Source of the DNA: Chionis minor
Taxonomy: Eukaryota; Chordata; Aves; Charadriiformes; Chionididae
NCBI GenBank assembly: GCA_013398295.1
Contig: VZSF01003599.1
Location: 720,469-784,468 of the forward strand
Reading direction: 5' to 3'
DNA: 64,000 nt
The position numbers were made by a program, and so were the translations under genes. The notes beneath the pieces are model-generated. The model searched no databases. It saw only the letters and a program-made list of their open reading frames with translations, and was not told the DNA's origin. This document shows positions 12,801 through 25,560 of the stretch, piece by piece (the first letter of the stretch is position 1; each line of letters starts with the position of its first letter).

Positions 12801-15800
12801 TCTGGAGGGTTCCTGTCTCCTGAAGGCTGTAGGCGTGGTTACATGGAATGAACTGACAGTAATGGGCAACCATCTTTCTTCTCATCTCCCTCCAGTTTTG
12901 CTTAAGCCTTCCATTTTTCAGTGGTAATACTAAATGAAGTACAAGTTTGGACAGCAGCCAGGTGTCAGCACATGGCAGAAGGTTTTAATTCTGCTTTTAG
13001 AAACTAGATAAGTGGTGTGCTAATATAAGCACAACCTCCCTTCTCAGTTGGACAGCTTGAGTGAAGATGATCATGACACTGCCATGTTGTAGGGTTTTGT
13101 GTTAGAGCTTGTTAAAGCTCTAATTATTACAGCTGTCTCTGTAACATGCTGTCTCAGTATTATAACATCTATTTGATTATATGCAATGACAGAGCAACTA
13201 GATAGCATTAATTCCCTGTGAAGCTTTTTGTCTCTTATGTACGTTTTTTTCCAGTTGTGTTCATACGCTGATGCTGCTCAGGATTCATAACTGCTGTTGT
13301 CCTTTTCCATCCCCCCCTCCCAGTTTCAACATTGAAGGCTATCTTTGAGTAATCTTCAGGTTATGCATTTAGCTGCTTCCACTCTCTGAGATTCCCTAAT
13401 TTCTTTAGATGCTTTTTAGCCACAAAGTGTGATGTAGCTTGTGCCCAGGACAAGCTGATTATGCTGTAGTATATGTGTTCTGATGATCAGTGAAGACATC
13501 TGGTTTTAGTGCAGAAATTCAAACCAGAATGCCTTTTAATGCACAAATGGACTGAAATTAGTGTTTTTAACATTAACTGCAGTAGTGCTTCTTAGCCTTC
13601 TTTCACAATCTCTACAGAATGTAACCCCTTCCACTCTTCAACAAATCTGTGCTTGAATTTGTGTAATCCTCTGCAGTTTAGGGGAAAGGCTCCTTTGTTT
13701 TATGGCTTCTAAGTTATTTTTTTAGATGCAGGATTACTGTACGTTGTTTTAGAGAGATCACTGGAAAGAAAGTGAACATCTTTCCCTTTGTGAGACTGCC
13801 TCTATTAGGGAACTTGGGGATTTCTCCACGACGATATGCCAATTACAGATGAGCTAATCATTTGACACATTTTTTTGGCATTGAGAAATATTAGAATCTG
13901 AGTCTGGATTTGCAGTGGATAGTGCCGTTTTGAGTGGATCAAAAAATTGGATCTCAAAAGTCTGACTGTTGCAGTGCTGGATGGGTGCGTGTAAAAAAAC
14001 CCAACAGGCTGTGCTTCTCACTGGGTTACTTGATATAATACAGGGCAAAGCTGTGACAGTACGCTCTGAAGTGGTCATGATGAATCCTTTGCCAGGCTGC
14101 TGTTTCCCAGCTGAATTTAATACTTTTGTTCCCCTGATCAATGACTAGATTCTCCTCAGATCCTCTTTTATTTTTCAGTTTCCTCTCCAGCTTTTTTTTC
14201 CGTGGGAGATGAAATCTATCACAGGGGTTTAGATTTATTAACTGCTGCCTGAGTCGCTTTGCGTGATGTCAGGGCAAGAGAGGAACTGATTGTATCCTTA
14301 GAAGTAGCTTAACAGAAATGCTTTGGATAATTCCGTAGATTTTTAAGATGTTGAGTTGGCTTAAATGATTAGTGTGAAAGCTTCAGAGAAGACCAAATAT
14401 TTAAGGCTCTATTCTGCCCTTACTTGTACTCATGCATATCTCTGGATTTTCACATTTGAATGAAAAAGTAATTCTGCATCTCTGTCTTTCGCTCCCTCCC
14501 TTTTTTGCATCTCTCCTGTTCCGATTGCACAGAGGTGGTATTCTGTCTTCCAGCAGTTGATGAGCATCTAGAGAATACTGCCAGGTACACGCAGATGGGG
14601 GAAAGCAGTGTGCAAGGGGGGGCAGTGGATCCAAGCGGATTTTTTGCTGGGAGTACCTGCAGTAATGGTGGTCACCTCATATGCTGAGAGAGCACTTTGT
14701 CATGAGCAGTGCCTGTAGCTGAGCACGCAGCAGCTTTGTATGGGGCAAGGAGATGAAGACCAGAGAAACAAACAGGGGAGTCTGATCCCCTACTGCTGAG
14801 ATCTGCCACCAGCTGAAGGTTAAAATCTACATGATAGTTAAATAATTTGGTAGCTGCTTAAAGAAACTTGTGCATGCATAAGTAGCTTTTTTGCTTGCAT
14901 GTGACATATAGTAAGTTATGTGGGAAATACCTGCTGCCGATTCTCAAACCAGACTTCTGCTTGGTTGTGTCCAAGTACTTGATCATCTGCCAGTTCCTTC
15001 TAAGTCTTTCCTAGGTGCATTGCTTATGGGACAAACTATGAGAAGAGGGTTAGTGTGTTGTTTGTAAGGCCTCTGAAAATACAGCATTGATACTCACTGG
15101 CAGTCACTTCCATTTGATGGTGCTAGCTTGCAATACCCAGGTACCTCGTGTATCACAGTTCTTGGTAAAAGTGTTTCAGCGCTGTGTCTTTAGAAATGAC
15201 TGCTGAATGCTATTCTTATCATCATCCTATTTGCACTGTGACAGTGGTGCAGCTAGGAACTGTTCAGTCAAAGTGAGAAGCTCACTCAGCCTGGGATTTG
15301 CTTTTTACAGTCCCAGGTGTAACACATTTGTTAGTAAAGTCTGAAGTCAGTGTGGAAGGACTGACTTGGGCTACTCTGTACCCTCGGAGCATTTCGTTAG
15401 TGGGTGCTTTTCAGTTACATGTGTAGCTAAGCTGTGGGTTTCATCTATGCTAAGTGGATTCTAGTTATTCCCTTGACCTTCAACTTCTCTTTCTGAAGTT
15501 TATGCATCAAGGAAGGTGCTTTGATGCAGTTCTAAGGAAAGCCTATATTGGTTTTCAGCACCTTTACTGTATGAAGATATTAGTCAGGGTATCTAGGCAG
15601 CTTGCCAGCATGACTGTTGGCAAATTCTATATGCCCAGACAAGGGATCAGCCACTGTCAGTGAAGACTGTTTAATTGATCGACAGATGTATTTTTCTTAT
15701 TGGCTTTTCCCCACGGTGACTCAGGAGGGTGAGGAGGTTGGGTGAATTGCTTCAGGCTGACTGCATTAGTAGTGGCCAAACAGTCCAACTATTTGCCTTT

Positions 15801-17278
15801 TGCCTCTCAGCCAGCCCTTCCTGACAGGTGTTTTCATGCCATGTGGCTGGGGCTTTGTACCCTGCTAGGTTTGAAAGAGTGATCCAGAGAGAGACTGAGT
15901 ATCCACCTCTCACCAAATTGCCAAGTACAGAAAGCCCTTAAAAGAGCCCTCTGGGAATTGTTTAGCAGGGCTCTTTGACGGGCACGCTCAGTAGTCAGCG
16001 TAGAGATGCTTCCATTGAGAATCGACTGCTCAGATACAGTCAGCTGTGGAACTGATGTGTGGTGTGATATGGCCAGATACATGATGCAGGATGTTGTCTG
16101 GGACGATTGTCTCAAGTGTCACTTGCAAGAAAATTGATCTAATAACTGTAGTTCTGAGACAGGATATAAGTTGAGCATCTAGTTTGCGATGTGTTTTGTT
16201 ATGACCTTTGTCCAGCTACAGCAAGCAAACAGGAGCACTAGTGTGCAGACGATAAAGGAGTATGTTGATTATTGAAAATGTGGAAGGAGTTCTACCTCTG
16301 AAAAGCCTAGAGGACTTTTTTTATAGAAGCTTCGAAGGGCACAGCGTTTGCTGTGGTGATCCACTACTTCTGCCAATTTGTAGTTGAAAGGTGGGCTGTC
16401 CTTGTTCAAACGGATTGATGGTTCTGAAGAAAGCAAATTTGTTTTTTTTTTAAATTCTTTTTTCTTAAGTAAGAGCATTGCATTTCTCCCAACTGTGCAG
16501 AAAGTGAATCTGATTGCTTTCAGTTGTTCCTTTGTGGAATTCATTTACGCTCCCTCACAGTAACTGAGGAAATGACTGACTTTTTCATTATGCTTTCATT
16601 AGTACAGATTGACATATAAGGTCCCTCTTGATCTTTTATGAGATGGAATCATGTTATTCAGGAGGAGAGAGGGAAGAGGGAAAATCTTTTAAGACACCTC
16701 CCTCCTCCTGCCCAAATTAATTTTTTTTAATTCTTCTTGTGCAATTAAATATTTGCTACTGCTTAATAAAATCACTTAGAACATACCACCTCATTGGCAA
16801 ATGGTAGAGCTTGTGATGCTGGTGATGAGCTGTAGCGTTCTGGAGTTGATACTGAAAGGTGGTGAGCTCCGAGGAGGGGTCTGACCTCAGGAACCCCGGA
16901 TCCGGAGAGGCTCAGCATGGCACTTGTGCTTGAGGCTAGATCCAAATGGTGCTTTGAGTAAGATTTATAATAATCTGGCTGTTCCCCACCTGGTACTTGA
17001 AAATAAAGTAAAACCTAAACTGAAAATTGACTGAGCATGCTTTCTTTAAGTGTTGCATTGGAGGGAGTAAATTTGCTGTAGAAGTTACTATTCTCTTCTT
17101 TTTGTAAGAGGATGAGGCGTCATTTTCCTTCACTGTAATCAAGATGCATTATGTTAGAGAAACCAGTACGTAATTTAGCTGTTTACTTTGGCATTTTTTA
17201 GTGCTAAAACTACATATCCAAACTGTCTTCCTGATTTTTTTTCCCCTTTGCTCCTACCCTTTTTGCAAAAATTTCTTT

Positions 17279-17335
17279 GTGTGTGTATATAGTTTGTATG
17301 TATTCAAAATATGTATGTATGTAAATATATGTGTA
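17279..17335. repeat. TG/ATGT-rich simple repeat
   Basis: Imperfect tract of GTGTGTATATAG, GTATGTATTC and ATGTATGTATGTAAATATATGTG units. It looks like a decayed (ATGT)n/(TG)n microsatellite. Confidence 0.75.
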
Positions 17336-20188
17336 AAAATACTTTTTGTGATTTGCTTGTATGTCTGACTTGCATCTGGCATGCACGAATTTGTTGAAAG
17401 GTGGCAGGGATGTTACTTCAGGTTTGTTTACTTAATGGTGCACTGGTTTATAACCGATAGGGATGAGGAATCGGAAGGTTGCTTTTAAACTCACTGACAG
17501 ATTGCCAGGGGAACGAGGGCTATAAAGCCATTCATTTGGCTGTCCTCTGGGGAGAGTCAGTCATCCATCCAGCTGAGTCAGCTCTAGCAGGGAGGCAGGG
17601 GAACCTTCCAGCTAGCCAACCATTTAGAAAATGTGCTAGCTGCTTCTGGGGATTAATTTAGTTAATCAGATTAGTTTAGCAAGTGTCAAGAAGAGAACTG
17701 ACCAAGTGGCCGCTGGATAAAGTAGCCCACATAAAAGAGAAACAGTAGTGACAACAAGTATAATAACTAGTATTTTTCATGAATGTCAGCTCAAATTATA
17801 AACATTTAGTGGCATATTTCTTTATTCCAGTGTGATTATGCTTTCATGTTAATACCTGTACGTGGATCAGTTTGGAAGGGTTGACTTACACATTGGGTTT
17901 GAGTCCACTTGTTCCCAGCTCCTCCCATATTGCTTCCTATCATATTGTTTGCTCTACTGTTAGCCGTCCCTCATCAGTTACCCCCTTCTCACCTTCTGTA
18001 AAAGCTCATGAGCTTAAAGAAAACTCCTGATACTTTCACGTGTGAATTGCAGAAACACCCTATATGTATCCCTCACCACTTTTTTCATCCCGCACTTGTC
18101 AGTGAGGCCCCAGGCCAGCCTACATCCCAGTCAAAGGGGAGCAGGAGCTGGGTGAGAATTCACAAACGAAGGACAGCAACGCTCAGAAATGGACGCAGTT
18201 TCAATGGAAACTGAATCGCAAAAACTGGGTTCCTCGTGGCATCAAAAACATTATTTCTTTTCAGAAGGGAATGGAGAACAAGGGGTGTAAACTACTGAGA
18301 CATGGCCTCATTTATCTGTATCTTCTGTAAAACCTTGTGTGTAATTAAAATGCCATGGAAGTTTAGCTGGAGGAAAAAATATGATACCTCTGTTAATATT
18401 GAAGGAGCCCTTTGACTGATACCAATTAAGAACCTGACGTTATATAAAAGACTTAATAAGGAAGAGGCTTAAAATATGAGTTTTTTAATGCATTTTTTTA
18501 GTGGAAGAAGCCTTGTTTAATTGCTGGTATTTAAATATTGTAATCAGCTGTAAGTAGTGGTTAAGAAAATGGAGACATGCATACAGTTATGTTTTCTGCT
18601 TTTGGTGACTTGAACCTATTTTAAGTAAAAACTCTTCAAATGCATCCTAAGTTGCTAAATAAGATTGCAGTGTTCTTTTTTACACTGAATACGCTGTTTT
18701 GCCATGAGAGTTTCAGTAGAAATCAATATAGAATACCATACTTATTAGAAGTATTTTGAAAGTATTTTGTTAATGCTAAGGAAGCTCCCTTTTCCCCCAC
18801 AAAATCGTTGGGCTGCTTTACTTTCAAACATTTATTTTGTGACATCTTCATTACTTTCATTCTGTAGGACACTAATTGCATGAGCTCACAAATTTTGTGT
18901 TTTGAGGAATTAGTCATTAAATAGCAAGGACTTAAGATCTTCTTTGATTGATTACATGTAACTGTCTGAATTGCAACAGTAATTCAATGTAACACTCCTT
19001 GCTTATGAGGCGCAAAGTAATTTATCCTGCTAATACAACATCATTGTACACTTGCTAAGAGAAAATATTAAATTCAGTCTTGTTACTGTGTATTTTTATA
19101 TCTTAATTCTGTTTAAATTTCTGCTGTGATATAAAAATTCAATCCCATCTTTTCATGAAGATGACTTTGAAATCCTTTGCAGTGGAAAAAGACAAGACAA
19201 AGAACTGCCGACAGAAGTTGTATTCTGTGAATGTAAATAGGTTCGGCGCCATAATTAGTGATTTTTCTAGGGCTGGACTGGAGGCCCTGTATTTTCATGG
19301 GAAAATCTGTTTGATGTGTACCATCCCTAATTTCTGCAGTACTGAATAACCAGGCTCTTATTCTGTTGTAATGAACCATGTGTTAATGCTACAGCCTTCT
19401 GTCCAGCCAGAAGCCAAAACACCATGTCTGACTGTAATGAATCTTGCAGTCGTCTTGTTGACTCCATGGGTAGGCTTTTGTTCCAAATCTGTCCTCAAAT
19501 ATTGCTAGTTTTCATTGAAATGTACAATGCATCCTACATTTGTGCTTGGGTTTACTCAATTTGCTGTCTTTCCTAGAAAGCATGGATACTTTGTACCCTT
19601 TAGGGATTTTTGTTTGTTTGCTTCCCTGTTAGTTTTGAAACAGTGGAATTTAAAACAGTGGAACCGCTACAGCTGTTTATTTCTTACAGTTTAGTTTTCT
19701 CATTTGTTTGGGGCTTTTTGTTTGTGTTTGATGGGTTTTTTATACTGAGTCACACACAAAACTAGCACAGAGGTGAGGGTTTGCTGTGTATCTCTAGGTT
19801 GAAAGGTTTATTCTTGCAGCCACCAGTTTCTTGGTAGGTCATCTAATAATGAACATGTGAACACTTGTTTCTGTGTTTTGATCAGCAACTTTTGCATGCA
19901 TTTATTTCCTCAAATGGATTTATTTTCTGCTACCAAGCTGGCTGATTTTTCTTTCTATTTTAGATTTAGTTTAAAACTTGCAAACACAACACACAGTTTT
20001 GCATGAGTACGGTTAGACCCAGGAAGGTTAGACTGAGTTCAGAGACTGTTTGAGAATGACTTATTCAAACCCTAATCAAATGCATAGGGACTAAGTAAAT
20101 TAGATCCCTCCTACTCTGCACGAAGAGCACATGAGACCAATTCTGTTGCACTTATATTCTGCAGTGAGTCCTACAGTGACTGGAGCGA

Positions 20189-20207
20189 TTTTTTTTTTTT
20201 TTTTTTT
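20189..20207. repeat. T19 homopolymer
   Basis: Run of 19 T. On the minus strand this would be an A tail, but the sequence on the corresponding side (downstream on +) shows no SINE or pseudogene I recognise. Confidence 0.9.
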
Positions 20208-23200
20208 CAAGCATATTGCTTCCATCAGCAGGTCCACATACTGTATTTTGATGGAGAGGTGGCCATGTTATAGTCCCACTGAGATGGCCATCCTTGTGGC
20301 TGGGAGAGACCTTGCATGTGCTTACATCCAAAGCTTTGGGAATGTACTTTATAGGCTACAAACTCATGCGAAGATTGTTAGTGGTTGTGCGGAAGCAATA
20401 GTGGTGGCTCCCACAGGCTCTAGATAAAGAATATTTGAGTGTAAAATAATGTCCATTGTAAATATTGGTCTATGAGGTAGGTTTCCTCTGAGTTTTGTTG
20501 ATTTTCAGGCATGTGTAGAGCACCGTTGGTTTACATATAGAGTGTCTAACCCAATTCAAGTGAGCACTTGTATTCTTTGTCTTCACAGCTTCTCCCCATT
20601 AGCATAGTTGTTACTCCTGAGAGTATGTGTTCATTCATTGCATCTCAGTGTGGCAGTCAAAGAATTAATTACTCTGAGAAGGGACAGGCCTCTTCTAAAG
20701 AGTTTCACAACTTCAGCTTTTAATGGATCTCTCTCCCCTGCTGAGGCTGCACCGCAGCTTGTCAAAGCATTCGCGGCGGCTCCACGGGTCAGTGGTTCCC
20801 AATGGAGAGACAGTGTTAGAAGAACCATGACACTGGTTCCTAAGGCTGATTTACTTGGAGTTGGAGGGGAGCGAGGGAACAGGGAGAAGGGAAATTGTAA
20901 GCCCTTGAGTCATTGTTCACAGGAAACAGATTTTGAAATTCTCATTAGAAAAAAAAAATAGTAGTACTTTATTTAAGCACATGTTACTTGCAGGCTCAAG
21001 CACTAACCGCACTGGTTGCTTCCAAAACTGATAGCCTAAATGGCTTGCCTGCAATGCTGATGGATGTTTGTTTCATTATCTAATGTCACTTATTGATTTT
21101 CATTAAAAACATGTCAGCATTGATTTTTCTAAAGCACCCTCGGAAATGCATTCTGACCCTTTTTTATGTTGAATCCACTGCAGAGTTTCCCACTGAATCA
21201 GTCTAAAGCAGGATTATTTTCTGACTAAGAAATGTTGATTAAATATTTTGATGTATGAGTGGCTAAGACTGCTTTAAGAACAAAGCATGCCATGGGGAAA
21301 TGAACTGAGACAAGGGAAAAGCTGAAAGGGAGGATGCTATAAAACAGGCACTTTGCCCATTCATGCATTGTTATTTAAAGTTAGTGATGTAAATCAGCTG
21401 AGGATCTGGTCCTGTGTATTGGCATCGGTTCACACACCAGATTGTATTGATGTGATGCTGATATAAGAAAGCAAATGTTATTGTTAAACATAGTTAGACC
21501 TGAGTGCAGGCAAATATTGTTTCTTCTCTTACCTCATTACAATAAATTCTCAGGGAGCCTAGCACATTGGTTCTGTAAGTTTTTAAAATACCAACAATCA
21601 CAGCACTTAAGTTGTTCAGCTGTTTTTGTCGTATGCCTGTGTTATTTTCCTGCTCCTCTCTTGTGGCTCATGCTTATTTTTCGTATATGGAAAATCAGTT
21701 ATTAGACATGTATGGTGATGTGCAATGACACGTGAATGATGTTGTGTGGACCTTTAGTAACTAGACTAAGAGCTGCCTGTGATTGCAGGAGCTTTCTGCT
21801 CCAAGACTTGTGCTTGTATTCCCGAATTAGTTAACAACACTGGGACTTCAGTGGCTGCAAAGTTCTGGTACTGGTAAACTGGGTATTGAATTTGAAGGTG
21901 TGGCCTGGTTTGGGTAGCAGTGGGGCACAGAAATCCAAATTCGTGACTGAAAACAGGAAAAGGATTTAAAGCCAGCTTTACGTGCATCTCTTTCTAAAGA
22001 TGGACAAGCTGGTTTCTCTATAACTTTGAATTGCAACCCCTCTCCCCCGCAAACTTTAAGTAAATTATCTCTTGGTTTTCCTCTATATTCCTGTATGTTG
22101 TGGCAGAAAACGTGGTTGTAGATTTCTGTCCAGTGGATTCTAGTCTGTCAGAGAAACAACACTCTACATTTGTTAAGTAATTATTAACCTTGTTTGTCTG
22201 GCTTGTGTCCCAAGTTTTATGAAGAGAAATTTAGCATCCAGTTTGTTGTGGGGAAAAATTAATTAGAGGTGTAATTTACTACTACATCTCTTACGTTTTG
22301 CATTGCAAATGATTCACACAAGAATGTGTTATTTGAATACTAGTCATGTGGCCAAGGTAGAGTTGAGTGTGTTTCCAGCTGATGGAAACAACTCTATGCT
22401 GGAATATAATCCTGGCTTCTGCTTAGTCAGCAAAGTGTTTCAAGTTAACTCTGACACACTTGTGGGAGGAAAAAGTGTCATTGATAGATAGGAATATTCA
22501 GAAACTCAGTGGGGATGAACAACTCGGTGCACGGCAGTCTCTGACTCCATGAGATTCTTGCTCTGTCCTAATATTCCTTCTTTTTAGGAAGAGTGTGTAT
22601 GTGAAGAGTACAATTAGAGCCTCTTGGTGGAGGGTATTTGTGTGCTTTTTAGAAAATAAGGCTGACCAGGTGTGGCTTGTGTCATGTGCATTACAGAGCT
22701 GTAGAACATGAAGCTCATGTCTCTCCGTTTGGGGGTGAGCGTGTAGGCAGTTGCACTATAGTGTCTGTTGCAGAAGTTCTTGACCTTTTGATCACAGACA
22801 CATGTAACCCAAGGGGAAAATCTTTGAGTGCCTCTCCACGTTCACCTCCGTGGATGGCTTGAAAACCTCTCTGCACTGAGATCATGTGTGCCTCATCTTT
22901 TCTCCATATTCTGTGTGTGCTGTATTTCTTTTTTTTCCCCATTACCTCCTCTTTCCTCAGTGCGTGTTCTTAAGCCATCTGCCTTTTCTTCGTTCCTCTT
23001 TTAATCTGCATTCATTATGTTCATTGTACTCTTCCTGTTCTGCAGCACAGTAGATTTTTAGGATAGACTTTCAGATACTTGCTGGACTCCCCAAGGGTTT
23101 GAAAAAGCATCTGTTTAAGTGGGACCAGCTGATATATACAAGGACTGCTCAAACCCTACTTACATCCTCCACCTCTGGCAGGTAAGTAGGTCTCAAGGCA

Positions 23201-25435
23201 GCTAGACTGCTGCAGTTCCCTTGCATAATGTAATAGCTTCTACAATAGCACTAACTTCTTGTCTCTTCGGGGTACAGCCCTCGTGTAAACTTAGCTATTG
23301 TTACACAAAGCTGGGACAGAGGAACAGACGAGTGGTCCATCAAATACGGTGCCCGAGCTCTGGAGGTGGCCTTTTTCAGATGTCTCAGAGGAATGCAGAA
23401 GAAACCCCCTAACATGCCCAGCCAATTGTGCAACTCTATACGATCCGGCTGGAGGGAGGGGACTGGATTTCTTCCTGACCCCCACCTGTCAGTCAGCTTA
23501 GCCCTGAAGGATAAGCTGATCTTTTGAAGTCAAGGCTTAAAATTGTTGAGACTGGAGGGCATTTCTAATAGGTTACTGGGTTAGCAAGGAAAAGCAACAG
23601 TACTGTGTACGCTATCAGCTTTGCTTTGATCAGATATTGTAGTGTTGTGCACACACATATGAATTTAATAGCTACTGCTTAGTGCTTACCTACGCTGTCT
23701 GTATTACTAAATCAGAACCAGAGGGTGTCCGTGATACAGTCCTCTCCTTGCGCAGACAGATCTGAGAGCTTTTTCTAGAGGTGGTGACTACTGAAACGCT
23801 TCTTTTTACTGATAAAACAGCAAAGGAGCAATGCATGAACTGTAACTTCCCCTGTAAGTGTGTGCATGCATGTGTATATGTGTCTGGGTGTGAAATTTTG
23901 TGAGGCTCCCAATTTGGAGATTTTGGTGCTATCGAAATACAAGTAATAAAAGCAGAAACTGGCACAAACCTACCTAGAGCAATGCACTGAAAATACAGCT
24001 TCTGAAGGGGAAACACCTTCTTCACCCCTGAAACCACCATACCATAAATTTTCTCTCTCTCTTGGTTTAAGTGCTGTTGTAACAAGCCCAAGCCTGCTTT
24101 AAAAACCTGAAACTTTCTCTTACAATGGCCAGGGCTGAGCTTTGAGACACTGCCACAACTCATTGTCTGTGGAAGAACCCTTGCTGGGAAGGCTGTGATT
24201 TATATCAGCCTGCCTGTCATAGGGTGAAAGGAATGCCCGGTTTTTCATTTTGATCAAATGTTAGGTTTGAAAACCACCCACTGCTGTAAACTCAGTTGGA
24301 GTGGAGAGATGAGATGGAGCACATTGCATGCTTTGTTGCTGAGATAGTGTTTTAAGGCTGTCTGAATCTGTTTCCCATTGCTGAGTGCAGGGAGGAAAGA
24401 TGTGGATTTAAAAAAGGGAACACTGAACTGAGTACTACTATTTTTTTTTTCCCCCTATTTCCAGTGAAATAGAGAATGGGGTGAGGGCAGTTCAAGAATA
24501 TATACTCTCTTCAGTAAAGACACTAAAGAAGGCAAAATCTTTAGTATAATTCATTTGGAGCCTAAGTAGATGAACAGTAGAGAAGATGGGGGTGGAATTT
24601 TCCAAGGGAACTAGCAGAGATAATCACCTAGTGCTTACTGAAAGCTGATGGGGCTGCCCTTGTGTCTAGAACTGAGGGGGGGATGCCATCAAAACAATTT
24701 TGTTCTGTAATTGGATTTATTTTCTTTCATTGCATTTCTTCAGTTGCCCCCATCCTCTCAGTTGTTTTTTTTTGTCTTCTGTTTAGCAGCTTTCTCATGG
24801 AGACTTTTCTTTCTGAAAGGATGGATGCTGTTACAGTTCTAGAACCACGATATCCTTGCTATTTAAAATGCACAATAGTTTCTGTGGCTTTTTTCTCTTG
24901 ACTGTGTTGGTGGCAGCGTATAGGACTTTCCCTGGTTTCAAGTTTAATCACAAATTTCCAACTTGGACTACCCTCAAGGTATAAAGGCATCTGATCTGAG
25001 TTTGGAGCTTTGAATTTAAATGGCATTCAATTACTGATCTTTTTTTAGGTTAGTTCTCATTTTGGCTGAGTTTCACAACGTTTCAACATTTTTACTTCAT
25101 TAATACTACTTGTGTTTACTTTGTCCTAAAATAACTAATTAAAAATTAGAATCTGAGAAATTCTAATGACAGTTTGGAGCAGTCCTTCCTAAGATTATAT
25201 TAAGTAAAAACTATAATAAATACCTACAGACTCATGTGTTAAGAATGTAAGAAATTGTGTGCTGCTGAGCCCATCTGTAGACTCATGATCACGATTTTCA
25301 GATAGTCTGTATGATGCCAGTGAGTAGTTTTTATGAGTAAGGGTTTGCTATACTATGAGTAAGGAAGACTTTTTATCTTGCCTGCGTCTGCTGGTATTAC
25401 ATTTGTAAAAGTAAAATTAAAAGATGTAGATAATT

Positions 25436-25560
25436 CCTCTGCACCACAAGCAGTGTAACCTTGGGCAAATCATGTCTCTGTTCACCTGATACACGAAGGG
25501 ATAATACAGTCTCATAGGGCTGCTTTGAAACTAAGCACGTTCAAGATTAAAATATTATGG
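25436..25560 (+). repeat. MIR-like SINE remnant
   Basis: Shows the MIR core order: GTAACCTTGGGCAAATCATG (family: GTGACCTTGGGCAAGTCAC), then GGGATAATACAGTCTCATAG, GGGCTGCTTTGAAACTAAGC (family: GGGTTGTTGTGAGGATTAAA). Clearest MIR match in the window; ends are eroded. Confidence 0.65.

Larger units (their letters stand above)
9811..25435 (+). other. Intronic sequence, no gene recognised
   Basis: Long non-coding stretch. The largest open frames are 157 codons on the minus strand at 23690-24163 and 117 codons on the plus strand at 20608-20961; neither resembles a known family. The second is mirrored by an opposite-strand frame. Other contents: an ATGT-rich tract near 17.28-17.34 kb, a T19 run at 20189-20207 and a small CpG cluster near 20.75-20.80 kb. 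MIR-like words occur near 10.05 kb but are too weak to call. Confidence 0.55.

Noticed and set aside
20131..20427. 98-codon plus-strand frame containing a Phe run
   Set aside because: The Phe run comes from the T19 homopolymer; the remainder has no family match.
23690..24163. 157-codon minus-strand open frame, the longest apart from the TMEM132C exon region
   Set aside because: No family resemblance, biased toward low-complexity words (for example a His/Thr/Cys-rich part from a TGTGCATG tract), no promoter or splice context. In 64 kb of six frames, one frame of this size is unsurprising.
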